Origin: Paenibacillus aceris
Lineage (GTDB): Bacteria > Bacillota > Bacilli > Paenibacillales > NBRC-103111
NCBI RefSeq assembly: GCF_017874035.1
Contig: NZ_JAGGKV010000008.1
Coordinates: 62,001 to 126,000, forward strand
Direction: 5' to 3'
Length of the DNA: 64,000 nucleotides
Below the pieces are notes generated by a model, which saw only the letters and a program-made list of their open reading frames with translations, was not told the DNA's origin and searched no databases. Positions 27,760 through 36,615 of this stretch are shown here, piece by piece. Each line of letters opens with the position of its first letter. Within the stretch, counting starts at the first letter, position 1. Made by a program: the position numbers and the translations under genes.

Positions 27760-29352
27760 ATGTTGAAGAAGTACGACGTAATCATGATTGGCACCGGCCA
27801 TAACGCGCTGATCACAGCCGCTTATTTGACGCGAGCGGGGAGAAGCGTCTTAATGCTGGAGAAGAATGACCGCCCGGGCGGATTTCTGCAGACGGAAGAG
27901 CTAACGCTGCCCGGCTTCAAGCATGATGTCTACGCAGCGGCTCACCCGCTGTTTCTGACTGGCCCCGCTTATGCGGACTTCCGGGAAGCGCTCGAAGCGC
28001 GAGGACTACGTTACATAAACACGGAACTGCCAACAGGTGTCTCGATGGAGAACGGCGAGACGGCCGTCTTCTCACGCTCGAGCGAGGACTTAGCCTCTGA
28101 AGCTGAGCGTCTGGCTCCAGGTGATGGCGCAGTGCTAGGACGTATGTTCGAAGCATTTGCACCTTATGCTGGGAACGTTTTTGAGTTGTTTAGTTTAGAC
28201 TTATCTGGTCAGAAAGCTTCCGAGATTATCCGAAGATTACTGCATAACCAACGAACGGGAGGCACAAGCTTCTCGCCATTCGCCGCTTCCCTATTTTCCA
28301 CCGCCCGCAATGTGGTTAGCGATTTCAAGTCTCCAGTTATGCGCGCCATGCTGGCGTCATGGGTCACGCATCTAGGCCGTACGCCGGACGAAGTCGGCAG
28401 CGGTATCTGGGTGCCGCTCACGACGATGGCGCTTATGGGCGGCGGGATGCCTATTCCCGAAGGAGGCAGCGAGATGCTTGCAAAAGCATTGGCTCAACTC
28501 GTGCAGGACCAAGGCGGCACGATCGTAACCAGTACTAGAGCTGAGCGAATCGTCGTCAAGAACGGCAAGGCCGTCGCCGTACGCACAGCTGAAGGCGAAG
28601 AATATCATGCGAACCATGCTGTCGTCGCCTCTACCGGCCCGGACCAGTTGTACCTGTCGCTCTTGGCCGATGCGCAAGTAAGCGCAGACATTCGCAACCA
28701 AGCAAAGCGATACCGCTATGGAAGAGGTTGCGTTCAGATCCATTTGGCGCTGAGCGAAGCACCAAAATGGCCCGATCCGCGATTTGCCAGAGTCGGTCAG
28801 CCCCATCTGACGGATGGACTTGACAGCTTTACTCAAGCCATCGCGCAAGGGATGGCCGATCTTCTGCCGGCAAAGCCTACCTTTACAGTGGATTGCTCTA
28901 CCAATCTGGACCCGAGCCGAGCGCCGGTCGGCAAAGCGATCATGCGCCTCCAAGTTCTTGAGGTTCCTTGCCGTCCCCGCGGCGATGCAGCCGGTCAAAT
29001 TGACGTCGGCGATGGCACTTGGACACACGAGTTGACCGAAAGATTTGCTGAGCGAGTGATCTCCGTAGTAGGCAAACATATTCCGAACATCCCGGACGCT
29101 ATCATCGGTAAGTCCGTCGTCACCCCTGACAGCCTTGCCCGCTTCAACCCGAATTCCGGCCCCGGAGATCCCTATGGCGGATCACACGACTTCGCACAGA
29201 GCTATTTGTTAAGACCGCTGCCTTCCCAGCCAAGCCACCGAACGGAGATCGCTAATCTATACATGCTTGGCGCTGCCACTTGGCCGGGTCACGGAATCAA
29301 TGGTGGATCGGGCTACATTGTGGCGCAGCAACTTCTATCTCTCGATCTGTAG
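27760..29352 (+). CDS. FAD-dependent oxidoreductase, phytoene-desaturase-like
   Basis: A 530-residue flavoprotein of the CrtI/PYROXD2-like family. It has an N-terminal dinucleotide fold (IGTGHNALITAAYL), the second FAD block (MLEKNDRPGGF), a long central domain and a C-terminal GAATWPGHGINGGSGY flavin-contact segment. The third glycine of GxGxxG is replaced by alanine. The start is ATG 27760 with AGGAGG upstream. No other carotenoid gene is near, so carotenoid synthesis is not supported; the substrate is unknown. Codon third positions look GC-richer than in the neighbouring genes, as in the Rieske gene at 29837, which may point to transfer. Confidence 0.88.
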   Translation: MLKKYDVIMIGTGHNALITAAYLTRAGRSVLMLEKNDRPGGFLQTEELTLPGFKHDVYAAAHPLFLTGPAYADFREALEARGLRYINTELPTGVSMENGETAVFSRSSEDLASEAERLAPGDGAVLGRMFEAFAPYAGNVFELFSLDLSGQKASEIIRRLLHNQRTGGTSFSPFAASLFSTARNVVSDFKSPVMRAMLASWVTHLGRTPDEVGSGIWVPLTTMALMGGGMPIPEGGSEMLAKALAQLVQDQGGTIVTSTRAERIVVKNGKAVAVRTAEGEEYHANHAVVASTGPDQLYLSLLADAQVSADIRNQAKRYRYGRGCVQIHLALSEAPKWPDPRFARVGQPHLTDGLDSFTQAIAQGMADLLPAKPTFTVDCSTNLDPSRAPVGKAIMRLQVLEVPCRPRGDAAGQIDVGDGTWTHELTERFAERVISVVGKHIPNIPDAIIGKSVVTPDSLARFNPNSGPGDPYGGSHDFAQSYLLRPLPSQPSHRTEIANLYMLGAATWPGHGINGGSGYIVAQQLLSLDL

Positions 29353-29409
29353 ACTAATCGGGTTGGCTCACGTTGAGTAGTTGCAAGAGCAAACTATCTG
29401 TTTTCTAGG

Positions 29410-29442
29410 AAAAGGCAACCGTCTCGAATCGGTTGTCTTTTT
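29410..29442 (+). terminator. Terminator of the FAD oxidoreductase gene
   Basis: Stem AAAGGCAACCG / CGGTTGTCTTT followed by a T run, about 60 bases after the stop codon at 29352. Confidence 0.85.
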
Positions 29443-29561
29443 TACTTCCCCTATTTCACCATACAATTCTGAAACTCGGCTGAACTGAAGTAGTCAAATA
29501 ATTTAACATGATGAGGAAAGACTAAAAAAGTTTCTACAAGACCAGAAGGAGATGAATGACC

Positions 29562-29741
29562 ATGAACAAACTACGTGCATCACAAATCGCCGCCTCACCT
29601 GTAATGGCTAACGTTTCTTGCAATGGCGTTGCTGTTTACATTCAAAATGTCGATGAAGCAAATGAAACGGCGAGGATTTATCCGCTGGATCAACCTGATC
29701 AAGAACAAGAAGTGCCACTAAACAGTTTAGTTGAGCATTAA
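29562..29741 (+). CDS. sspH: Small acid-soluble spore protein, H type
   Basis: A 59-residue protein closely following the SspH pattern: RASQI near the N-terminus, the core NGVAVYIQNVDE, then TARIYPLD and EVPLNSLVE. H-type small acid-soluble proteins accumulate in the forespore. The start is taken at ATG 29562 because family members begin MN; the in-frame ATG at 29556 is also possible, with AAGGAG just upstream. A strong terminator follows. It is a single-gene unit and a marker of a spore former. Confidence 0.9.
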   Translation: MNKLRASQIAASPVMANVSCNGVAVYIQNVDEANETARIYPLDQPDQEQEVPLNSLVEH

Positions 29742-29771
29742 GATTGCCGTTTGTACAATGATTTAATGAAG

Positions 29772-29808
29772 CAAGGAGCATCTGCTGCGCAGAAATGCTC
29801 CTTGTTTT
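29772..29808. terminator. Terminator between sspH and the Rieske gene
   Basis: Stem CAAGGAGCAT / ATGCTCCTTG with T run TTTTGTTC on the plus strand. It ends sspH and may also serve the converging Rieske gene, which stops at 29837. Confidence 0.85.
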
Positions 29809-29836
29809 GTTCAACGATCGTTAGCGATGTAATCTG

Positions 29837-31612
29837 TTATTCTTCCTCGAACAACCGCTCGCCTTTATGCAGTCTCCAGGCAATTTTAGCCGTATGCGGG
29901 AGCTCGCGTGCGGTTGGCGCGTGTGCCGCCAAATATCGCGTGCAGGCGAGAAGCATCGTTTCTTTGGCCTTCTCCGCCAAAGAACCTGACGCCGCTTGCC
30001 AACGATCGTATTCCGCCACTGCAGCCTCATACATTTGGAAAGTATGGAATTCCGCATCCTCTCGCAACAGCGCATGGCCAAGCGTGTTAATTAGCGCGCC
30101 CAACTCACCACCACCATGTATGTAGTCCATCACCCATTGCGAAGCCGGTCCAACCTGCTGCCGTTGATCGAGCAAATCAAGCAGTTCCTTAGGGTCGGCT
30201 GGTGCAGCGGAGCCGGTTGGCTTCGGACGCGCGGCTGTCGGCACGTTTAAGAAACGGTCAAGGTACACGCTGACGGCTCCGTGAAAAATCGCCCGCTGAA
30301 GCAGCGGCTCATCCGATTGCAGCAGCCTTTCATGCACAGCGTGAGCATATGTGAACGTATGGAGCACTGAAATCCAATCGCTGAAATCGTTCTGCGTATG
30401 GAAACGAACGATCCGTTCTGCGGCGGCCAAAGCAACGAACTGCGCCAGTTGCGCAGGAGCCGTTCCCGCGATGAGCAGGTCGCGCAGCAAAGCGATCGTC
30501 TGCTCCGGCTTATCACTCAGCAGCTGCTGCAGCAATCGTTCTTCCGTCTCAGCGGACAGAGCCGTATGCTGCCGCGAATCCGTTGACCCACCAGCGAGCT
30601 TCCTTTGCGCCGCACTTTGCGTCAGCTCGTTGACCGCTTGATTGATCGGCTCAACGAGATTTAGCGGTGCTTGCCACTGGTGCAGCTCCTCGCTGCGTGT
30701 CGGACGAGCCATCATCGGCACAAGCGATGTTAAAATCCGCTCCTTTTGCGACACCTCCGCCCACTCCAGCGCCTCAAAAGCTTTGCTGTGGAAATCGAAT
30801 ACATGACCGCCGTCCAAGTAAAAGTGATCTGTTGCGGCGACAAGCATCATATCCGACAGACTCTTCGTATCGATGCCCTTCAAAATGGCAGTAATCAGCA
30901 CTTTCTCAGCGCCCTGTGTATCCCGCACCTCTATGCAGCTGCGATACCATTCGGCCAACCGTTCGAACGGTACGTCCGTCGACGGCAGCGCCGACAGCAA
31001 GTGGCGGGCTCCTCTTCCCGAGCTGCCTCGAGCGACATGGACAAGGCCTTGGTATAAGGCGAGTATTTTGCCGTTCTTGTCCAGTTTGTCGACACTTTGC
31101 GCCATCGCGGTAAGAATTGTAAGTCCGGCGTTCCAGCCCGTACCATAGGTCGTGCCGAATTCGATACCAATGCGGGCGATGTCCTGCTCCGGCACTCCCG
31201 TTTCGATCAAACCGACTACCGCCTTCGCGATGACGATACCGATATTTTGCTCGAGACCTTCTTTCAGTCTATGCTTGTATTTTTCCGCGCCTTCCGCTCT
31301 TCTGGAAACCGAATTTACCCAAACTTCGCCGCCTTCGACCCTGACTTCATACGACGGAACATCGTCCGCCCAAGGATCAAGCGTACCGCCGCTGCAGACG
31401 TCAAACCGGGCATGATGCCAATGGCATGTCAAAATCCCGTCGCACAAGCTTCCCATATGAAGTGGAAAGCCTAAATGCGGGCAGCGGTTGTCCACCGCGT
31501 ATACTTGGTCTTCATGATAAAAAACCGCGATACCGCCACGTATAACCTTTGCGCCCACTTGTATAAGCGCTTCCAAATTGCCAGCAGAAATCCAGTTTAA
31601 ACCGACACTCAT
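29837..31612 (-). CDS. Rieske [2Fe-2S] protein with large helical C-terminal region
   Basis: A 591-residue protein. The N-terminal 110 residues form a Rieske domain with cluster ligands C44-x-H46 (CPHLG) and C63-x2-H66 (CHWHH). The remaining about 480 residues are Ala/Leu/His-rich and mostly helical, with no recognised catalytic iron site of the Rieske oxygenases; family identity of this part is unknown. The start is ATG 31612 with AAAGGAGG upstream. No reductase or oxygenase partner is adjacent; the FAD oxidoreductase at 27760 is the only nearby redox gene and shares its GC-rich codon style, but it is on the other strand. Confidence 0.85.
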   Translation of the reverse strand: MSVGLNWISAGNLEALIQVGAKVIRGGIAVFYHEDQVYAVDNRCPHLGFPLHMGSLCDGILTCHWHHARFDVCSGGTLDPWADDVPSYEVRVEGGEVWVNSVSRRAEGAEKYKHRLKEGLEQNIGIVIAKAVVGLIETGVPEQDIARIGIEFGTTYGTGWNAGLTILTAMAQSVDKLDKNGKILALYQGLVHVARGSSGRGARHLLSALPSTDVPFERLAEWYRSCIEVRDTQGAEKVLITAILKGIDTKSLSDMMLVAATDHFYLDGGHVFDFHSKAFEALEWAEVSQKERILTSLVPMMARPTRSEELHQWQAPLNLVEPINQAVNELTQSAAQRKLAGGSTDSRQHTALSAETEERLLQQLLSDKPEQTIALLRDLLIAGTAPAQLAQFVALAAAERIVRFHTQNDFSDWISVLHTFTYAHAVHERLLQSDEPLLQRAIFHGAVSVYLDRFLNVPTAARPKPTGSAAPADPKELLDLLDQRQQVGPASQWVMDYIHGGGELGALINTLGHALLREDAEFHTFQMYEAAVAEYDRWQAASGSLAEKAKETMLLACTRYLAAHAPTARELPHTAKIAWRLHKGERLFEEE

Positions 31613-31691
31613 CGATACAGCCTCCTTTATTTTTTTAAGCTGCATGTCAAACTACTACAATGATATCCGGTCAGAACCTACTGCGTTCGTT

Positions 31692-31823
31692 CTATTCCGT
31701 AGTTTTATTATACCTCAGTGTCACGGCTATGGCTTCAACAAAGAGTGGTAAATCACCGGTGGGTCTTTTTATTCTAAGTTTACTCGCAAATACAGGTTTC
31801 AAAAGATTTTTGATCTTATTCAT
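31692..31823 (-). CDS. Putative 43-residue small protein
   Basis: The frame starts at ATG 31823 with a good GAGGAGTG site five bases upstream. It encodes a basic 43-residue protein (MNKIKNLLKPVF...TLRYNKTTE). It lies downstream of the 55-bp repeat copy B on the same strand. The plus-strand frame over the same bases lacks a ribosome binding site, which supports the minus-strand reading. No family was recognised; a sporulation role is only suggested by the YjcZ-like and sspH genes nearby. Confidence 0.5.
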   Translation of the reverse strand: MNKIKNLLKPVFASKLRIKRPTGDLPLFVEAIAVTLRYNKTTE

Positions 31824-31905
31824 ATGTTCACTCCTCGGAGAACTCTCCATGTCTTATAATAAACTATTCGATATATGGGTGAATGTCACAGATCGATTCG
31901 CAGCG

Positions 31906-31960
31906 CGTTTGTCAAGGTAGATGCGAAGCAAAAGTAAAAAACTTATACTTTCTTATCTAC
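31906..31960 (-). repeat. 55-bp repeat, copy B
   Basis: Reverse complement identical over 55 bases to 274-328, with no further identity at either edge. As with copy A, it stands 5' of a small gene read in the same direction (here the 43-residue frame at 31692). The flanking DNA of the two copies is unrelated, so the repeat itself is the mobile or conserved unit. Confidence 0.85.
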
Positions 31961-31966
31961 GGACAT

Positions 31967-32005
31967 AAGAAATAGCCCCTAGGAGAACTCCCGGGGCCAT
32001 TTCTT
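31967..32005 (-). terminator. Terminator of the YjcZ-like gene
   Basis: Stem AAGAAATaGCCCC / GGGGCcATTTCTT, one mismatch, 16 bases beyond the YjcZ-like stop codon at 32021, with a modest T-rich tail on the minus strand. Confidence 0.7.
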
Positions 32006-32020
32006 TGCTGTTTTACATGA

Positions 32021-32119
32021 TTACCATGCAAATGCCATTGTAATGATAACCAAAAGAATAAAGAGAACTAAAACCGCTGCACTGCTAGTGTGACGAACAC
32101 CGTCAACCGCTACTCCCAT
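32021..32119 (-). CDS. YjcZ-like sporulation small protein
   Basis: A 32-residue protein: a short polar N-terminus (MGVAVDGVRHTS) and one hydrophobic helix (AAVLVLFILLVIITMAFAW) ending at the C-terminus, the layout of the YjcZ family of tiny Bacillales spore proteins. A strong AAGGAGTG site lies seven bases before the ATG and a terminator follows the stop. It should insert in a membrane or coat layer; the function of the family is unknown. Confidence 0.75.
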   Translation of the reverse strand: MGVAVDGVRHTSSAAVLVLFILLVIITMAFAW

Positions 32120-32222
32120 ATTCAACACTCCTTTTTAAAGGAAAATTAAACTACCTTTTATTTTATGTCTGAATTTATCTGTTTGATTGGACTCATATAC
32201 AGGGGGGACATGTTCACCGGCA

Positions 32223-32738
32223 TCACTGCATTTGCCTCCATTCTGATTCCAATAGCCCCATAAAATAAGTATCATAATACTCCCCATTCACATAAGCATG
32301 TTTCCTTAAAACACCTTCAACAATAAATCCAATTTTTTTATACAATGCAATCGCATGTTCGTTCATAGATCTAGTTGTTAAATATATTTTATGTAAGCGC
32401 AGTTGATTAAATCCGAGCTCAATCATCGCTTCCATTGCAATTCGTCCGTATCCTTGGCCCCTTGCTTCAGGAGCCAAAAGTATTCCTATGCCAGCCCTGC
32501 CATGCTCATATTCGATATCTTTAAGGAATACCCAGCCGATAAGTTGATGATCTTCGTTAACAACAGCGCATAACATATCTGCGTTTCGCCGTTTTTTCTC
32601 TACTTGCCCTGCAATTTGCTCAAAAGTTTGCGGAATTCTACCTACCATTAAGATTGAAACCGGATCGTTTGACCAACGATGAAGCTCTTTTATATCTGAA
32701 GTTTCAAAAGGCCTTAAAGTAATCTGTTTTTTCTTCAT
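32223..32738 (-). CDS. GNAT N-acetyltransferase (RimJ/RimL-like)
   Basis: A 171-residue acetyltransferase starting ITLRPFETSDI, with the acetyl-CoA loop as EARGQGYGRIAMEAMI and the C-terminal LYKKIGFIVEGVLRKHAYVNG block typical of RimJ/RimL-type proteins. It transfers acetyl from acetyl-CoA to an amine, possibly a protein N-terminus or small molecule. The start at 32738 follows AAAGGA; the frame is open to 32771. It appears to be monocistronic. Confidence 0.9.
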   Translation of the reverse strand: MKKKQITLRPFETSDIKELHRWSNDPVSILMVGRIPQTFEQIAGQVEKKRRNADMLCAVVNEDHQLIGWVFLKDIEYEHGRAGIGILLAPEARGQGYGRIAMEAMIELGFNQLRLHKIYLTTRSMNEHAIALYKKIGFIVEGVLRKHAYVNGEYYDTYFMGLLESEWRQMQ

Positions 32739-32868
32739 CTCAGAAACATTTCCTTTCTTCCCCTTTAACATTCATCATTTTTATCTTATAACAAATTCTC
32801 GAACTCAGCTAGCGGGACACCTTTTTCTCATTCATCAATATTTCTAGACTTACATCCTTGGCCTAGCT

Positions 32869-33639
32869 CTAATCGTTACTGCTGGTGACGATCAGATTAC
32901 GGACCGTTTCCCGCAAACTCTCGCGCATTTCATGAGGCGTCCCTTCGTCAGTCACTAACGTTTGAATTCGATTGAGCTCCATGCCAAACAAAAAGCCACT
33001 ACGATTGGCTTTGGACGAATCCGCCATAAGAATCAGATGATTGCTCTGCTCAACCATCATCTGAGCAATTTGCAGAGGCTCCCACTTGGAATAATAAATA
33101 CCCTGTGTGCCAAACCCCATGCAGGAAAACAGCGCTTTATCGAAGCGGTATTGGCGAAGCTCGCAGTGCAGTTTATAGCCAAACGTCATACCATCTTCCC
33201 CCACCTCGCCACCGACCATATAAACATTCAGCTTCCCCTTCTTCTGAACTAAATTCAAAGCGACCATCGCCGAGTTTGTCACGATTGTCAAGTTTTTATC
33301 GTCGGGAATCAAACGCGATAGCACAAGCCCAGTCGTATTGCCATCGACAAAGACACTATCACCTACCTCCAGTAAGAACACAGCTTCGCGGGCGATAGCC
33401 TCCTTCCGCTCCAGATTCAGCTGCATGCGATCATAATAAGGCATATCCCAGGTTGTTTGCTCTCTTTTAACTGCGCCGCCATACGTTCTGCGAACAAAGC
33501 CTTTTTCGTCCAAAATGCGTAAATCCCGGCGGATGGTTTCCACCGAGACACCATAGGTCAACGTTAATTCATCTACTGATACGCTTCCGACACGCCGCAC
33601 GTCCATAATAATTTCATTTCTTCGCCGGACTGAGTTCAA
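32869..33639 (-). CDS. DeoR family transcriptional regulator
   Basis: A 256-residue DeoR regulator with an N-terminal helix-turn-helix (VDELTLTYGVSVETIRRDLRIL, then RRTYGGAV) and a C-terminal sugar-phosphate sensor domain (VFVDGNTT, TIVTNS, MVGGEV). The start is TTG 33639, eight bases after AAAGGAGG; the frame is open to 33738 but that part would overlap the preceding stop. DeoR proteins usually repress sugar operons and release on binding a phosphorylated sugar. Here the gene is at the 3' end of the leftward ABC operon, so it probably controls that operon's substrate. Confidence 0.92.
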   Translation of the reverse strand: MNSVRRRNEIIMDVRRVGSVSVDELTLTYGVSVETIRRDLRILDEKGFVRRTYGGAVKREQTTWDMPYYDRMQLNLERKEAIAREAVFLLEVGDSVFVDGNTTGLVLSRLIPDDKNLTIVTNSAMVALNLVQKKGKLNVYMVGGEVGEDGMTFGYKLHCELRQYRFDKALFSCMGFGTQGIYYSKWEPLQIAQMMVEQSNHLILMADSSKANRSGFLFGMELNRIQTLVTDEGTPHEMRESLRETVRNLIVTSSND

Positions 33640-33734
33640 AGTTATAACCTCCTTTGTTTCTAGTAAAACAAGGCTTCCTACATAAGCCATAACTGCGCCT
33701 AAGTAAGAAGCCTGTTTCATATTTGTTCCTGAAC

Positions 33735-35102
33735 TCACTTGAATTCTTTGAGCGCTTTCGTGGAGTCAGCCTGCGCCTTTTTCAGCGCATCTGCTGGAGA
33801 TAATTTGCCAGCCGTCAACGCTTGCAAAGCCTCTCCAACCGCTGTATCCATCTTGTTACGTGCAGCGCTCGATACATCAATTCGTGCGTAAGGGAATACT
33901 TCATCGAAAGCCTGCTTCTTCTGCGGGTTATCTGAATAATTTTTCTTTAATAAATCCGTATTCTGTGCAGATAGTGTCGCTGGGAAATAACCGGTCTTTG
34001 CTGCATAGATCGATTGCGCCTTAGATTCAGCGAAATATTTCATGAATAACCAGCCTGCCAGTTGCTTCTCTGGCGTCGTTTTGAACAGGACTTGATTGCC
34101 GCCATAAAGTTCAGTCACTTTACTTCCGCTCTTGCCTTGCGGAATCAGCGTGATGCCCCACTTGAACTTATCCTTCACCAAATCGAGTTTCGAGCTTGTA
34201 CGTGCCGTCGTGCCGATCTCCATAGCTGCTCTGCCGTTCGTAAATTCTTGTTCCGTGTCTTGAGCGAACAGAATTGCTTTCTTATCCACCAAATTCTTGA
34301 TCATCCCAGCCAGTTCCAATGCCTGCGGATTGTCGTAATTAACGCCGCTTTGATCCAAATTAATCGGGTAGATTCCGTAAGTGCGAAGCCATGTGCGGAA
34401 CGTTCCGCCATTATTGCCATTACCCATGACTAAAGCAGGAATACCCGTTTTATCTGTAATGTCCAGCGCCATCTTTTCGAATTCCTGCCAAGTTGCTGCG
34501 GGCTTCTCATAGCCTGCTTTCTTAAGCAGGTCCAAGTTGTAATAAACACCCATGGAGGAGTTACCATGCGGCCAGCTCATCGTCTTGCCGTTATATTCAG
34601 GAATACGCTGACGAGCCAATACACCTGGCATGATGTCATCGAGCGCCGCTTTATTCAATCCGTTAACCGGATCGCCTATGTAGTCGTCGAGCGGCACAAT
34701 TTTATCTGCTTTCATGTATTCCAGCGTATCGCTCTCATAAGACATCGCTACTGCGGGAAGACCTCCGCCTTGCAGAGCAGCACGCACTTTTTTGTTCAGA
34801 TCGTCATATGAGCCTTGAAACACTTCTTTAACAATAATTTTACCTTCATATTCTTTATTAAAGGCTGCCACCATTTCTTTGATCGCATCCCCATAAATCG
34901 TAGCTTGAATATGCCAGAAATCGATCGTAATCGGTCCATTTTTTCCAAGCTCAATGCCTTGCGCAGCTTTAGGTTCATCTCTTTTATCCGTTTGCGTACT
35001 GGCTGGTGCTGCCTGCTGAGGTGTTCCACAACCGATAGTTGAAAGAAGCAAAAGGGTTGCCAGTGAAGCTTTCCAAGCGGGAAATAATTTCGTTAAATAC
35101 AT
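33735..35102 (-). CDS. ABC transporter substrate-binding lipoprotein (UgpB-like)
   Basis: A 455-residue extracellular binding protein of the family-1 (UgpB/MalE) type. Signal peptide with lipobox STIGC (about residue 25), then a charged linker and the ITIDFWH start of the binding fold. The start is ATG 35102 with GGGAGTG upstream. Partners are the two permeases encoded upstream in the same operon; no ATPase gene is present, so a shared ATPase is expected. UgpB relatives bind glycerol-3-phosphate, its diesters or oligosaccharides; a HAD phosphatase in the operon fits a phosphorylated ligand. Confidence 0.92.
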   Translation of the reverse strand: MYLTKLFPAWKASLATLLLLSTIGCGTPQQAAPASTQTDKRDEPKAAQGIELGKNGPITIDFWHIQATIYGDAIKEMVAAFNKEYEGKIIVKEVFQGSYDDLNKKVRAALQGGGLPAVAMSYESDTLEYMKADKIVPLDDYIGDPVNGLNKAALDDIMPGVLARQRIPEYNGKTMSWPHGNSSMGVYYNLDLLKKAGYEKPAATWQEFEKMALDITDKTGIPALVMGNGNNGGTFRTWLRTYGIYPINLDQSGVNYDNPQALELAGMIKNLVDKKAILFAQDTEQEFTNGRAAMEIGTTARTSSKLDLVKDKFKWGITLIPQGKSGSKVTELYGGNQVLFKTTPEKQLAGWLFMKYFAESKAQSIYAAKTGYFPATLSAQNTDLLKKNYSDNPQKKQAFDEVFPYARIDVSSAARNKMDTAVGEALQALTAGKLSPADALKKAQADSTKALKEFK

Positions 35103-35173
35103 GGTTATCACTCCCTCAATTTGTATATGACGAAAGCATCTTTAATACTTAAAGCCAATGATAAACGTTAGGT

Positions 35174-36601
35174 TTAGCGTGTAAATTGTTTACCAACGAG
35201 CTCCGAAAGCTCATAACTTTCTCCAGGAGCTGGACAATACTTGCTTATGCCACCACTGTTGAACAACGTTGGGTGCATGCTATGTAAAGGAATGACTAAT
35301 TTCGGTGAAATCCGCGTAGTTAATTCAGCGATCTCCTGCGGTGCCGCATGACCACCTGTTGCACAATAGCGATACTGGACACCAAATTCAGTGAGCCACT
35401 TCAGAAGCGTTTCGTCCGATGATGTCAGCGGATTACCGTCAGCATGGACATAGATCGATGCCGAAGCGCATGAACCGAAGGTTTCCAATTCCGCTATAAG
35501 AGGTGTATGAGGATAAGTAAGAAATACGGCAAACTGCGATTTATTGGCGGTAATTTCATTCAGCGTTATTGGCTCATAAGGAAATTCAACTTCCATGGTG
35601 CGTTGCGGCCCTTTTGACCATTGCGGCGTTTTCAAAAGTCGAATAACATCCTGATCGGCATCAAGTGCTTGATGACCGGCAAGCACCCTTAGTTTCTTGG
35701 AGGCTTCCCCCCATAGAATGGCTGTACTTTCGTCCATCACAAGCTGACGGCCTGCTTCCTGCGTGCGGATAATTAAATCAGCAATGCGCTCCACGTTGCG
35801 AGCAAGAATGTTAACATACACCAAACCCTCTGTATCTTCCATTGCGCGACGACATTCTACGGCCACCTCAACCTCAAGGCGATCCTTTGGCTTGCGGAAC
35901 AACGTGTCCGGACGCATCCGTGTACCTTCAGTGATTAACAGATCCACTCCGGCGCTTTGACAGCGTTCAATGAATCGATCCATACGATACGAATTACGTC
36001 CATGTCGACGCCAATCGGCTGTGAACGCGATCCTGTGCTGCGGACCATGAATAATGAAGCCCGTAACCCCAGGACTGTCATGATCCACCTCGATGAATTC
36101 AATGCGGAAAGTACCAAAATTGACGATCTGTCCATCTTCAATGAGACGAATATCTGCTTGTGTGCCTTCATACTCGCCTGCAGCCACGACAGCTTCATAC
36201 ACCGCATAAGCGTCACGATGCATCCAGACGGGAAGACCTGCACGCAGTGAAGGAAGCAGAGCCATGTGGTCTTGATGAATGTGGCTCACAAAGCCATGCA
36301 GATTGTTCACCTGAGGAAAATGATCCTTGCCCCATACTTGTGCAAGCTCCGCTTCTCCAACATCTCCCAGTAAGGCAGGATCGTATAAGCCCATTACGGG
36401 AGGTGCCATCCGTGTCAGCAAAAAACTCCGGATTCCAAAGTCAGATTGAACGCTGACTTCGCCTTTAAAAAATCCACGTGCCATGCCAAGATCAAAAACA
36501 ATGCCAGTATCTCCGCAACTGTATAAGATGTGTACACCGCCAATCGTGGTCAACCCTCCATAGAACGTTATGCGCTCCTCATTCTGATGACTCTGATTCA
36601 T
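35174..36601 (-). CDS. Metallo-beta-lactamase-fold protein with beta-CASP-like motifs
   Basis: A 475-residue hydrolase. The metal motif SHIHQDH (HxHxDH) is followed by VDHDSPG (third motif His), FTADWRRHG (fourth motif Asp), and late ATGGHAA and VIPLHSMHP segments. These match, in order, the beta-CASP motifs of RNase J/CPSF-like nucleases (TGDF, SGHA, PxHG). About 200 residues lie between the fourth motif and SGHA-like box, as expected for the inserted beta-CASP domain. GAGGAGG precedes the ATG. It sits inside an ABC/HAD operon, an unusual place for a nuclease, so a small phosphodiester or ester substrate is an alternative. Confidence 0.82.
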   Translation of the reverse strand: MNQSHQNEERITFYGGLTTIGGVHILYSCGDTGIVFDLGMARGFFKGEVSVQSDFGIRSFLLTRMAPPVMGLYDPALLGDVGEAELAQVWGKDHFPQVNNLHGFVSHIHQDHMALLPSLRAGLPVWMHRDAYAVYEAVVAAGEYEGTQADIRLIEDGQIVNFGTFRIEFIEVDHDSPGVTGFIIHGPQHRIAFTADWRRHGRNSYRMDRFIERCQSAGVDLLITEGTRMRPDTLFRKPKDRLEVEVAVECRRAMEDTEGLVYVNILARNVERIADLIIRTQEAGRQLVMDESTAILWGEASKKLRVLAGHQALDADQDVIRLLKTPQWSKGPQRTMEVEFPYEPITLNEITANKSQFAVFLTYPHTPLIAELETFGSCASASIYVHADGNPLTSSDETLLKWLTEFGVQYRYCATGGHAAPQEIAELTTRISPKLVIPLHSMHPTLFNSGGISKYCPAPGESYELSELVGKQFTR

Positions 36602-36615
36602 CCGTATTTCCTCCT

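Noticed and set aside
28372..29079. 235-codon minus-strand frame inside the FAD oxidoreductase gene
   Set aside because: It is antisense to a gene with clear family motifs; long shadow frames are expected in GC-rich coding sequence.
31660..31920. 86-codon plus-strand frame resembling a membrane protein
   Set aside because: It has no ribosome binding site, ends inside the 55-bp repeat and overlaps the minus-strand 43-codon gene that has a good start signal.
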